Assembly: GCA_023666965.1 (NCBI GenBank)
Contig: JAMPAZ010000004.1
Coordinates: 20,346-84,345, forward strand
Reading direction: 5' to 3'
DNA length: 64,000 nt
Origin: Muribaculum sp.
GTDB taxonomy: Bacteria; Bacteroidota; Bacteroidia; Bacteroidales; Muribaculaceae
This document shows positions 54,078-62,375 of the stretch, one piece after another (the first letter of the stretch is position 1; every line of letters begins with the position of its first letter). Position numbers and translations under genes: made by a program. The notes beneath the pieces are model-generated. The model was not told the origin of the DNA. It saw only the letters and a program-made list of their open reading frames with translations, and made no database searches.

Positions 54078-56045
54078 ATGGATAGACTAAACATGAAAAG
54101 CGGTGACGTGGCTGATACAAATGTGGCTAAGATAGCCGCATTGTTTCCTCAGTGTGTTACAGAGACTGCTGAAAAGGTCATTAAACAGGACGGCACGGTG
54201 AAATATGTAAGTCGCTATGCCATCGACTTCGACAAACTCCGTGCGGAGCTGTCGAAAGATGTGCTCGATGCCGGAGAGGAACGCTATCAGTTCACCTGGC
54301 CTGATAAGCGTGCCGCTTCGCGTCTTGCCAATGAACCCACTGACAAGACTCTCCGCCCTGACATAGAGTCTTCTGTCGATTTTTGGAACACCAAAAATCT
54401 CTATATAGAAGGCGACAACCTTGACGTGCTGAAAGTTCTCCGCGAGAACTATCTCGGCAAGGTCAATATGATTTACATTGACCCTCCATATAACACCGGT
54501 AACGACTTCGTCTATAATGACGATTTCGCTCAATCGCGTGAAGACTTCGAGGCTAACAGCGGCCTTTTCGATGAAGACGGCAACCAAACCGTTGACCCAA
54601 TGGTGCGTAACACCGAGTCCAACGGTCGCTACCACACCGATTGGCTAAATATGATATATCCTCGCCTAAAAGTCGCTCGCGACTTGCTCGCCGAGGATGG
54701 AGTCATCTTTATCTCCATAGACGATAACGAGCAGGATAATTTGCGCAAAGTTACTGATGAAATTTTTGGTGAATCCAATTTTATCGCGCAAATTGTCAAT
54801 GTTAATAATATCGCTGGACGTAGTGATTCGCGCCATATTGCTACGGCTCATGAGTATGTTTTAATGTATCAAAAATCCCCTTCTTTTGTTTCAAAAGGGC
54901 TACCTTTAACTGACGAACAAAAGAAAGAATATAGATTCTCTGATGAAAAAGGCAATTATCGTCAGCAAGGATTGCGTAAAAGAGGTTCGGGTGCTCGGCG
55001 AGAGGATAGACCTAATATGTATTACCCTGTATACTATTCTCCCGAAACTGGTACAATTTCTTTGTTAAATTTTCCCGGTGCAGTTGAAATTTTCCCAAAA
55101 CTTTCAGACGGAACTGATGGCCGTTGGAGATGGGGAAAAGGCACTTTTGCACAAAAAATTGAATTTGTTGAAGTCAAACTTGTTCAAGGCAGAAATGAAT
55201 ATGATGTTTATGAAAAAGTGTATTTAGGTGATGGCGATGAAGAAAGAACAATGAAACTAAAATCGTTCCTTCAAGACGCTAAATATACTTCAGATACTGC
55301 AACTACTGAATACAGGTCAATAATGCCTGGTAAAACTTTTGAATCTCCAAAGCCTTCAAGTTTCATTGCATTATTGGCTACTATTGCCACAGATAAGGAC
55401 TCTGTTATCCTTGACTTCTTCAGCGGTTCTGCTACAACCGCACACGCTGTTATGAAGTTGAACGCTGAGGACGGAGGACACCGCAAATTCATTATGGTTC
55501 AGCTTCCCGAAATCACGGATGAAAAGAGTGAAGCTCGCAAGGCAGGTTATGAAACTATCTGCCAAATAGGTGAGGAACGTATTCGCCGAGCAGGTAAGAA
55601 AGTCAAGGAGGAAGCGGGCCTGAATGGTCAAGACCTCGACACCGGCTTCCGTGTGCTGAAACTCGACTCGTCGAATATGGAGGACGTATTCTATACGCCC
55701 GAAGATTTCAACGAGAATACTCTTTTCAATACCGTTGACAATGTCAAACCTGACCGCACTCCGCTCGACTTGCTTTTCCAAGTGATGCCTGAACTCAATA
55801 TTGAGTTGTCGGCTAAAATCGAGGAAAAGGATGTCAACGGAAAGAAAGTGTTCTTTGTCGATGGCTCATATCTTATCGCCACTTTCGACACTGATGTCAA
55901 CGAATCTACCGTGACGGAAATTGCCAAGATGCAGCCGCAATACTTCGTTATGCGTGATGCCTCTGCCGCCAATGACAACGTCCTTGACAACTTTGAGCAA
56001 ATTTTCCGTCACTATTCGCCCGACACAATCCGCAAAATATTGTAA
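54078..56045 (+). CDS. Type III restriction-modification DNA methyltransferase (Mod)
   Basis: This 655-residue beta-class N6-adenine methyltransferase has motif IV DPPYNTG (135-141) ahead of the SAM motif I FFSGSATTAH (about 446-455), the order expected for Mod. The middle section (about residues 235-435, bases 54780-55380) should be the target recognition domain. It is visibly richer in A/T than both ends, as if exchanged. Mod alone methylates one strand of an asymmetric site and guides Res. No promoter is obvious in the 86 bp after the RNA element. The DUF2971 gene starts 3 bp after its stop. Confidence 0.93.
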   Translation: MDRLNMKSGDVADTNVAKIAALFPQCVTETAEKVIKQDGTVKYVSRYAIDFDKLRAELSKDVLDAGEERYQFTWPDKRAASRLANEPTDKTLRPDIESSVDFWNTKNLYIEGDNLDVLKVLRENYLGKVNMIYIDPPYNTGNDFVYNDDFAQSREDFEANSGLFDEDGNQTVDPMVRNTESNGRYHTDWLNMIYPRLKVARDLLAEDGVIFISIDDNEQDNLRKVTDEIFGESNFIAQIVNVNNIAGRSDSRHIATAHEYVLMYQKSPSFVSKGLPLTDEQKKEYRFSDEKGNYRQQGLRKRGSGARREDRPNMYYPVYYSPETGTISLLNFPGAVEIFPKLSDGTDGRWRWGKGTFAQKIEFVEVKLVQGRNEYDVYEKVYLGDGDEERTMKLKSFLQDAKYTSDTATTEYRSIMPGKTFESPKPSSFIALLATIATDKDSVILDFFSGSATTAHAVMKLNAEDGGHRKFIMVQLPEITDEKSEARKAGYETICQIGEERIRRAGKKVKEEAGLNGQDLDTGFRVLKLDSSNMEDVFYTPEDFNENTLFNTVDNVKPDRTPLDLLFQVMPELNIELSAKIEEKDVNGKKVFFVDGSYLIATFDTDVNESTVTEIAKMQPQYFVMRDASAANDNVLDNFEQIFRHYSPDTIRKIL

Positions 56046-56048
56046 TCC

Positions 56049-57005
56049 GTGAATATAGTATATAAATTCATTCCTAATACGGTGATTTCTGATGATGGTA
56101 CTAAACGTGATGTTAGTACCATCGTTAACCGGCAGTTTTTTGCGGCAACGTACAAAAGTCTAAATGATCCTTTTGAATGTTCTGCAAGATTTAGCGGTGA
56201 TAATCGCACAATAGAAAGTCTGCAAACAAAAATCAATCATATGACATACAATGCAGGTATTTTCTCATTGTGCAAACCCTTGCCCAATGAGAAATTCCCA
56301 TGCAGTGAAACCATGTGGGCTTATTATGCAGATTCTCATAAAGGCTTTTGCATAGCCTTTGATATTGATGTCTTAAATGATAGAACGCATTATGACTTAA
56401 TAGATGTTATAAATGTCAATTACCAAGACAATTCTCCAATTGTTTCAGCCGATGATTCTGATGATTCAATAAGAGAAAAAATTTTTGGTAAGAAATCAAA
56501 ACATTGGAAAAAGGAAAATGAAATTAGGCTTGTTTTTGGTAATTCCGGTCTAAAATCTATTCCACAAAATGCTATAACAGCCATTTATTTCGGATTAAAT
56601 ATGCCACTCGCTGAAAGGAATGATATAATTAACGGTCTAAATGACTGTGGTATTTCATTCTTTCAGATGGAAACAATTCCGAATCATTATAAACTAAAAG
56701 CTACTCCACTTATGGGCGAGATTGAGTATAGAATAATAAAGTTTGAAAGAAAACCTTTAGTGGATAACTATAATATCCTGTATATGGCTGAAGCTAAAGA
56801 CAAACAGAGTATCGAGGAATTTGTCACAGAATTCCGTAAAACGCTTACTCGACCTTCAAACATTACAGTTGTTGATGACTCGTGGGCTTGCGATTTACTG
56901 GATAAATTTAGCCGAACTTATGATGAAGAAGCCTTTGTTTCTAAGCATTGGCTTGCTTATTCTACATTTGATGCACCGGATTTTGTTTGGTATCACCCAG
57001 AATAA
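56049..57005 (+). CDS. DUF2971 domain protein between mod and res
   Basis: This 318-residue protein starts at GTG, 3 bp after mod, and its stop overlaps an ATG of the res frame (TAATG). The DUF2971 core includes FAATYKSLNDPFECSARF, FSLCKPLPN, SETMWAYYADSHKGFCIAFDID and KKENEIRLVF. No signal peptide or membrane segment is seen. Its function is unknown. DUF2971 genes turn up in defence neighbourhoods (recalled, not searched). It is A/T-rich compared with res, so it probably joined the operon separately. It may be a third component or an independent passenger. Confidence 0.88.
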   Translation: MNIVYKFIPNTVISDDGTKRDVSTIVNRQFFAATYKSLNDPFECSARFSGDNRTIESLQTKINHMTYNAGIFSLCKPLPNEKFPCSETMWAYYADSHKGFCIAFDIDVLNDRTHYDLIDVINVNYQDNSPIVSADDSDDSIREKIFGKKSKHWKKENEIRLVFGNSGLKSIPQNAITAIYFGLNMPLAERNDIINGLNDCGISFFQMETIPNHYKLKATPLMGEIEYRIIKFERKPLVDNYNILYMAEAKDKQSIEEFVTEFRKTLTRPSNITVVDDSWACDLLDKFSRTYDEEAFVSKHWLAYSTFDAPDFVWYHPE

Positions 57006-57016
57006 TGTATATTGTC

Positions 57017-60000
57017 ATGAAATTTAAATTCAAAATACAACAATATCAGACGGATGCGGTGCAGAACACAACCGCTATCTTCACCGGGCAACCAAACCGC
57101 GACGCTTCTAAGTATCGTCGCGACCTCGGCAAGCGAGGCAAAGATGTTATTCGTTTCGATGGTGACGATGACGGCTATCGCAATGCAGATGTGGAGCTTT
57201 CCTCCAAGCAGTTGCTTGAAAATCTCCACTCGGTGCAAACCTCCGCAGGTGTGCCGCTATCAAAGTCGCTTTCTAAGGTGGACAGTCTCGGTGCGGTCAA
57301 TCTCGATGTCGAGATGGAAACCGGCACCGGCAAGACCTACGTCTATATCAAAACGATGTTTGAACTTAACAAACTCTACGGTTGGTCGAAGTTCATCATC
57401 GTTGTGCCAAGCATCGCCATCCGCGAGGGTGTAGCCAAATCTTTCCGTATGCTTGAAGAACACTTCATGGAGCATTACGGCAAGAAAGCCCGGTGGTTTG
57501 TCTACAACAGCTCAAACCTCAATCAGCTCGACCAGTTCTCGCAGGATGCCGGGCTGAATGTGATGATCATAAACACCCAGGCTTTTGCCGCCTCCCTCAA
57601 AGAGGGCGGGCGCAGCAAGGAAAGCCGCATCATTTACTCGAAGCGTGACGAGTTCGCTTCTCGCCGGCCCATTGACGTGATTGCCGCCAACCGCCCAATC
57701 ATCATCATGGACGAGCCGCAGAAAATGGAGGGCGCTGCAACGCAGTCGGCCCTCAAAAAGTTCAACCCACTGTTCGTGTTGAACTATTCGGCTACGCACA
57801 AGACAAAGCACGATACTGTCTATGCCCTTGATGCTTTCGACGCTTACCGCGAGCGTCTTGTGAAGCGCATCAAGGTTATCGGTTTTGAACTGAAAAACCT
57901 CCGAGGCACCAACGGCTATATGTATCTCGACAATATCATATTGTCGCCAAACAAACCTCCGATGGCTCGCATATCCATCGAGGTCAAGAACGCCGCCGGT
58001 GAGCCTCGCCGCCATTTCAAAACCTTTGGTGTCGGTGACTCTCTGTTCGTTGAGTCCAACGAACTGCTCCAGTATAAGGACTATACTGTCGCTGAAATCT
58101 TCCCCGGCTCTGCTACGCAGCCTGTCGGATATGTCACCTTCACCAACGGAGTAACACTCCGCAAGGGTGATGTCGTTGGTGATACCAACGAGCTGCACAT
58201 GCAACGTGTGCAAATCCGCGAGACCATAAAGGCTCACTTCGAGAAAGAGCGCAAGCTGTTCAAGAAAGGCATCAAATGCCTGTCGCTGTTCTTCATTGAT
58301 GAAGTGGCGAAATACCGCTCATACGATAGCGACGGCAATCCTGTCAAGGGTATCTTCCAACAAATCTTTGAGGAAGAATACGCCCGGCTTGTCAATGAGG
58401 AATACCACATCTTCGATGAGGAATACAACGAGTATCTGCGTCGCTTCTATCCTTATCAGACGCATCGCGGATATTTCTCCATCGACAAGAGAGGGAAGAT
58501 GATTGACACCAAGACAAAGCGAGGCTCTGACGTGAGCGAAGAAGCATCGGACTACGACCTCATTCTTCGCGACAAGGAGCGTCTGCTCAGTTTTGATGAA
58601 CCGACTCGCTTTATCTTCTCGCACTCGGCTCTGCGCGAGGGTTGGGATAATCCCAACGTGTTTCAGATTTGCACACTGCGCCACAGCAATTCCACCACAG
58701 CCAAACGGCAGGAGGTGGGGCGTGGCTTGCGCATCGCCGTTGACCGCAACGGCATACGTCAGGACAAGGAACTGCTCGGTGACGAGGTTCACAACATAAA
58801 TGTGCTCACCGTTATCGCCAACGAGAGTTATTCCGACTTTACCAACGCTCTGCAACGTGAAACTCGCGAGGCGTTGCGTGAACGTGCATCGAAAGCATCC
58901 ACCAACTACTTCGAGGGTAAGACTATCAAGGTTGACGGTCAGCCCCATGTCATTACCGACACTGAGGCCGCTCGCATTATGATTTACCTCGAAGATAACG
59001 ACTATGTGGACGATACCGGCAACATCACCCCGAAATATCATGCTGATGTTGCATCTGACTCGCTCGCTCCGCTTGGCAACAAACTCGCTCCTATGGCCGA
59101 GGGCGTAACTCGCCTTATCAACTCCATCTTCGACCCGTCTTTGCTCGACGATATGACTGAGAACGGTGGCAAAACAAAATTGCCTGAGCCAAGGCTCAAC
59201 GCCAATTTTGCGAAGCCGGAGTTTCAGGCTCTCTGGAACGCTATCAACCACCAGTATGTCTATACCGTCAGCTACGACACTACCGAACTGGTTAAGAATG
59301 CAATTCTGCATCTTAACACTGATGAACTGCAAGTGCGCACCCTGCGCTATATAAAGATTGAGGGTCAGCAGCAAGACGAGGATGTGACGCAATTTGGTGA
59401 CACCAAATCGTCGTCAAACGAGCTGACAGATGTCAGCACTTCGTCTGTGAAGTATGACCTTATCGGACAGGTTGCCACGGGTGCGAACATCACCCGGCGC
59501 ACTGCATCGAAAATCCTTCAGGGGCTTCGTCCGTCGAAACTCGCGCTGTTCCGTAATAACCCCGAAGAATTTATCCGCAAGGTCATACAGATTATCCGTG
59601 AGCAGAAAGCCACAATGATTGTCGACCATATCCATTATCATCTTACCGATGGCAAGTATGATTCCGACATCTTCACTGCGGCAAGCAAGGCAGACTTCGA
59701 CAAGGCTTATCAAGCCACCAAGCACGTCACCGACTATGTCGTTTCCGACAGTATCGGTGAGCGTAACTTCGCCCACGATTTGGACGAGGCCAACGAGGTC
59801 GTTGTCTATGCCAAACTCCCTCGCTCTTTCCAAATCCCCACGCCGGTAGGCAACTATGCCCCCGACTGGGCGATAGCGATGCAGAAGGGCGATGTCAAAC
59901 ACATTTTCTTTATAGCCGAAACCAAAGGCTCATTGCAGTCAATGCAACTCAACGCAATAGAAAATGCCAAAATTGACTGCTGCACCCAACTATTTAATGA

Positions 60001-60079
60001 AATGTCAACCGGGAACGTGCGTTACCACAAGGTTACTTGTTATCAAGACCTTATTGACGCAATGGCCTCTGCTAAATAA
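57017..60079 (+). CDS. Type III restriction endonuclease subunit (Res)
   Basis: This roughly 1020-residue SF2 ATPase-nuclease has motif I METGTGKTYV near 100, motif II IIMDEPQKME near 230 (DEPQ in place of DEAD), and motifs V-VI FSHSALREGWDNPNVFQ with RQEVGRGLRIA near 535-570. The C-terminal PD-(D/E)xK nuclease has YAPDWAIA and IAETKGS near 946-969. I choose ATG 57017 (MKFKFKIQQYQ), the usual Res beginning. ATG 57005, overlapping the upstream stop, is the alternative. It cuts near head-to-head unmethylated sites with Mod. Confidence 0.93.
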   Translation: MKFKFKIQQYQTDAVQNTTAIFTGQPNRDASKYRRDLGKRGKDVIRFDGDDDGYRNADVELSSKQLLENLHSVQTSAGVPLSKSLSKVDSLGAVNLDVEMETGTGKTYVYIKTMFELNKLYGWSKFIIVVPSIAIREGVAKSFRMLEEHFMEHYGKKARWFVYNSSNLNQLDQFSQDAGLNVMIINTQAFAASLKEGGRSKESRIIYSKRDEFASRRPIDVIAANRPIIIMDEPQKMEGAATQSALKKFNPLFVLNYSATHKTKHDTVYALDAFDAYRERLVKRIKVIGFELKNLRGTNGYMYLDNIILSPNKPPMARISIEVKNAAGEPRRHFKTFGVGDSLFVESNELLQYKDYTVAEIFPGSATQPVGYVTFTNGVTLRKGDVVGDTNELHMQRVQIRETIKAHFEKERKLFKKGIKCLSLFFIDEVAKYRSYDSDGNPVKGIFQQIFEEEYARLVNEEYHIFDEEYNEYLRRFYPYQTHRGYFSIDKRGKMIDTKTKRGSDVSEEASDYDLILRDKERLLSFDEPTRFIFSHSALREGWDNPNVFQICTLRHSNSTTAKRQEVGRGLRIAVDRNGIRQDKELLGDEVHNINVLTVIANESYSDFTNALQRETREALRERASKASTNYFEGKTIKVDGQPHVITDTEAARIMIYLEDNDYVDDTGNITPKYHADVASDSLAPLGNKLAPMAEGVTRLINSIFDPSLLDDMTENGGKTKLPEPRLNANFAKPEFQALWNAINHQYVYTVSYDTTELVKNAILHLNTDELQVRTLRYIKIEGQQQDEDVTQFGDTKSSSNELTDVSTSSVKYDLIGQVATGANITRRTASKILQGLRPSKLALFRNNPEEFIRKVIQIIREQKATMIVDHIHYHLTDGKYDSDIFTAASKADFDKAYQATKHVTDYVVSDSIGERNFAHDLDEANEVVVYAKLPRSFQIPTPVGNYAPDWAIAMQKGDVKHIFFIAETKGSLQSMQLNAIENAKIDCCTQLFNEMSTGNVRYHKVTCYQDLIDAMASAK

Positions 60080-60085
60080 ATTTTA

Positions 60086-60139
60086 ACTTTCATGTGCTGA
60101 ATTATTGCCCACCGCAATGCTAATTTTGCACATGAAAGT
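60086..60139 (+). promoter_or_regulatory. 12-bp perfect dyad overlapping a -7 box downstream of res
   Basis: ACTTTCATGTGC (60086-60097) and GCACATGAAAGT (60128-60139) are exact inverted copies, 30 bp apart. TAATTTTG (60121-60128), a consensus -7 box, lies at the inner edge of the right arm. No T tract follows. A repressor site over the promoter of the next two genes fits best. A stabilising 3' hairpin for the res mRNA is the alternative. Confidence 0.5.
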
Positions 60140-60177
60140 CATATTGGCATTCCTTGAAACAATCAAGCGAAAGAATT

Positions 60178-60255
60178 ATGTCAATAATTATCATGATTTT
60201 ATGTGGTTTGGCTTGGCTCGGTCAGGCATTGAAAGATGGATCTGATATAAAGTAA
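60178..60255 (+). CDS. Tiny membrane peptide gene, 25 residues
   Basis: An ATG at 60178 opens a 25-codon frame: MSIIIMILCGLAWLGQALKD then GSDIK and stop. It is one hydrophobic helix with a polar C-terminus. It lies about 40 nt after the predicted start of transcription at the dyad and 20 bp before the coiled-coil gene. No close Shine-Dalgarno is seen, which is usual in Bacteroidota. Small-toxin or membrane-anchor roles are conceivable. With so short a frame, chance cannot be excluded. Confidence 0.4.
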   Translation: MSIIIMILCGLAWLGQALKDGSDIK

Positions 60256-60275
60256 CCGGTTAATGAATTTTGTAT

Positions 60276-60659
60276 ATGAGTTTTTGGAATTTTCTTGGCG
60301 GTTTTGCCCTATTCAATGCGGTTTGCGATATGTTTTCAAGTAAGCCCAAACGGATGTATGTTCCTCCCCGGCAACATTTTCATGATTATGACCATGAGGA
60401 TTATTGGGACTTGGGAACAACAGACTCTGATATTGATGCGTTGCAAAACAAAGTTGACGAGTTGGAGCTAAGATTGGCTGAAACAGATTCGATGTCAGAC
60501 CAATATGATGAGTTACAAGACCGTATTGACGAGCTTCAGGACCGCATCGACTGCTTGGAAGAAATAGATGACATGCAAGATGAGCTTGATGATCTGCAAG
60601 ATGAATTGGATGACCTTGAATTCGACCGCGACTTATACGACGACCACGAAGACTGGTAG
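60276..60659 (+). CDS. Acidic coiled-coil protein with hydrophobic N-terminus
   Basis: This 127-residue protein starts at ATG 60276 (MSFWNFLGGFALFNAVCDMF). The frame also has a TTG at 60270. A short hydrophobic N-terminus is followed by a basic PKRMYVPPRQH stretch. A long acidic heptad-like helix follows (about 50-115, repeated DELQDRI and DELDDLQ units), then an Asp-rich tail. I do not recognise it. It could be membrane-tethered and multimeric. It forms a unit with the tiny membrane peptide, next to defence genes. Confidence 0.7.
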   Translation: MSFWNFLGGFALFNAVCDMFSSKPKRMYVPPRQHFHDYDHEDYWDLGTTDSDIDALQNKVDELELRLAETDSMSDQYDELQDRIDELQDRIDCLEEIDDMQDELDDLQDELDDLEFDRDLYDDHEDW

Positions 60660-60682
60660 CTATATGGAATTAGACAATTCAG

Positions 60683-60970
60683 TTATCCTTCCTTTTTTAT
60701 AGCCAAAGCATTGATATCAGACAGTAATTTATAAACGATAGCCTTTGATTTATCATAGTCCTTGGAGACAAAAAGTTCATAACTTAAATCTACCCAATCT
60801 TTTGCCACTTCTTTTTCGACATCAGTGTTATTCGACCAGATAATGCCGAGTTTGGCTAATTCAGTCAAGAACTTAGCAGAATTCTCAGATGTTGGATTGT
60901 CATTGTATTTCATGACCGCATCCGCAACTTTTGCACGTTGCTCTATATCCTTGGATTCATTCTCTTTCAT
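60683..60970 (-). CDS. Hypothetical helical protein
   Basis: The frame runs to 61063, but I place the start at ATG 60968-60970 (MKENESKDIEQRAKVADAVM), giving 95 residues, since the longer version overlaps the AbiEii stump. It is predicted mostly helical and mildly acidic, with KFLTELAKLGIIW and KDWVDLSYELFVSKDY. It has no signal peptide and no recognised domain. It converges with the coiled-coil gene. A small partner of a toxin system is only a guess from position. Confidence 0.5.
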   Translation of the reverse strand: MKENESKDIEQRAKVADAVMKYNDNPTSENSAKFLTELAKLGIIWSNNTDVEKEVAKDWVDLSYELFVSKDYDKSKAIVYKLLSDINALAIKKEG

Positions 60971-60989
60971 ATTATGTTCGTATGGGCGA

Positions 60990-61205
60990 TTATTCGATAT
61001 TACGGAATCGTGTTTGGAGTTCTTCAAGACGAGCGATAAGGTTGTCGAAGGGGAGTTTGTCACCGTAAATCATTGTTGACATCATGGCTTCATAGTCTGT
61101 TCGCATCTTGTCAAGGACTTCACCGGTGGGACAGAATGAAATGGTATCCGGGCGATTGAGATCGTAATTGACTCCTCCAACGTGATAGAAAGCAAATGAA
61201 AGCAT
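60990..61205 (-). pseudogene. 3' remnant of an AbiEii nucleotidyltransferase toxin gene
   Basis: The last about 70 codons read FAFYHVGGVNYD, then FCPTGEVLDKMRTDYEAMM, then MIYGDKLPFDNLIARLEELQ and stop. This is the usual C-terminal end of AbiEii/type IV toxin nucleotidyltransferases (DYExMxxxMIYG...LPFDxLIxxL). The whole catalytic N-terminus is missing. Upstream the frame meets a TGA at about 61239-61241, right where the Abi_2 gene ends. No AbiEi antitoxin gene is seen. A deletion or replacement by the Abi_2 gene is the simplest reading. Confidence 0.65.
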
Positions 61206-61241
61206 AGGGCAATGAAAAAAAAGGGATGGTGAAAAGAAAAA

Positions 61242-62144
61242 TCAGTCGGAGCTTGTCCAAAGTGGCTGTGATTCCCAATCAGACGGAAAGCCCATCGCTT
61301 CGACATCCACATTAGGATAGGAGCGTATTAGGTTCTTCAATTCTGATGCAAATTTATTGTGAGAATGAATTGCGTCCTCCAAATATTTCAAAACGCACAG
61401 TTGAGCATACAGTTTTTCTTCTCTAACATCGGTTACTTCAATCCATTTGTTTGGGAGTCGTTGTGGCATCAATGGTTTATATGGGTATTTTCTATTCCAT
61501 ACCCTTGCATGATGAGCAATGTAATTTCGCACTCCTGATATGCTTTTTATCCAACTTTCAAGAAATTTCCTATGGGGAAGATTGAATTCCGCTGCAATTA
61601 TTTTCTTGACTGAACGGTCTGAGAAATTCTCCAGAAGTTTTGACAACGTGCCAAAAGACACCACCTCCAATGTCTTCCATACGGGAGGATAAGGGGGATA
61701 GGTATATTTTGCATTGTGTTCCAGAATAAAGTCTTCCCTTGAACGACTTAATTCTGCTTGAATATGTGCCAAATTGCTGGCAAACATATGAGGATTTGTG
61801 GCCAATGATTCGTCAGCAAACCAAAATGCACCATACTTCATGCCGATATGGTGAATTACTTTCGTCCTTAATGCAATTTCTATGCTTTGGACTACCTTGA
61901 AGAGCAATGCCCGGAGATGCTTGTCAAAATAGTATAAGCTTACAGCGTTTTCAAATGTACTCTTTGGTTTGAAAATGTGAGAAGCCTTATCCATCTCCAT
62001 TGGCCTCCAGTATGATGCAAGTCGGAAATAACTGATTATGCCTAATTGACGTATTGCATATTCTTCGTCGGCAATTATTAATCCACGTCGTCGGAGCATT
62101 GCTATTTGCTCAGGATAATCTATTGGTTGCTTGGTATAATTCAT
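61242..62144 (-). CDS. Abi_2 family abortive infection protein (AbiD/AbiF-like)
   Basis: This 300-residue protein has the Abi_2 (PF07751-type) pattern: YPEQIAMLRRRGLIIADEEYA at 10-30, RQLGIISYFRLASYWRPM, FDKHLRALLFKVVQSIEIALRTKV near 75-97, FGTLSKLLENF, and the HEPN-type RNYIAHHARVWNR (RX4-6H) near 207-219. Such proteins block phage growth, probably as HEPN ribonucleases. The protein is complete. A -7 box TAACTTTG (62214-62221, minus) lies 70 bp upstream, and the leader holds a 7-bp hairpin. Confidence 0.9.
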   Translation of the reverse strand: MNYTKQPIDYPEQIAMLRRRGLIIADEEYAIRQLGIISYFRLASYWRPMEMDKASHIFKPKSTFENAVSLYYFDKHLRALLFKVVQSIEIALRTKVIHHIGMKYGAFWFADESLATNPHMFASNLAHIQAELSRSREDFILEHNAKYTYPPYPPVWKTLEVVSFGTLSKLLENFSDRSVKKIIAAEFNLPHRKFLESWIKSISGVRNYIAHHARVWNRKYPYKPLMPQRLPNKWIEVTDVREEKLYAQLCVLKYLEDAIHSHNKFASELKNLIRSYPNVDVEAMGFPSDWESQPLWTSSD

Positions 62145-62164
62145 ATTGGTATATAAAATAAAAG

Positions 62165-62203
62165 TTCCGCCTGGTACGCATGCTAAGCCTAAGCGCGGCG
62201 GAA
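62165..62203 (-). promoter_or_regulatory. Hairpin in the abi mRNA leader
   Basis: TTCCGCC (62165-62171) and GGCGGAA (62197-62203) are perfect inverted repeats, 25 bp apart. They lie between the -7 box at 62214-62221 and the Abi_2 start at 62144. They could restrain expression of a toxic product. Confidence 0.4.
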
Positions 62204-62300
62204 TTTGTCACCGCAAAGTTAATCATTTTTTTTGAGATGACAATGGATTTATGTGAAAAATCCGAATTTTAACATTCGGTTGTTCTTATTTGGTTTGGTT

Positions 62301-62321
62301 CGGGCTATATGTATATGCCCG
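62301..62321 (-). terminator. Hairpin between integrase and abi genes
   Basis: CGGGC (62301-62305) and GCCCG (62317-62321) with inner ATAT/ATAT pairs form a hairpin 55 bp past the integrase stop. Outer GGTT/AACC pairs can extend it. Its T tract is poor, so termination is tentative. Confidence 0.4.
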
Positions 62322-62375
62322 ATAAACCTTAAACCAATATATAGGGCTGGGCAAAAAAAGAAAATGAGGATTGCA

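Noticed and set aside
58319-59392. 357-codon open frame on the minus strand inside res
   Set aside because: It is fully antisense to conserved Res motifs. Its translation is an unstructured hydrophobic shadow with no family pattern, produced by third-position GC bias of res.
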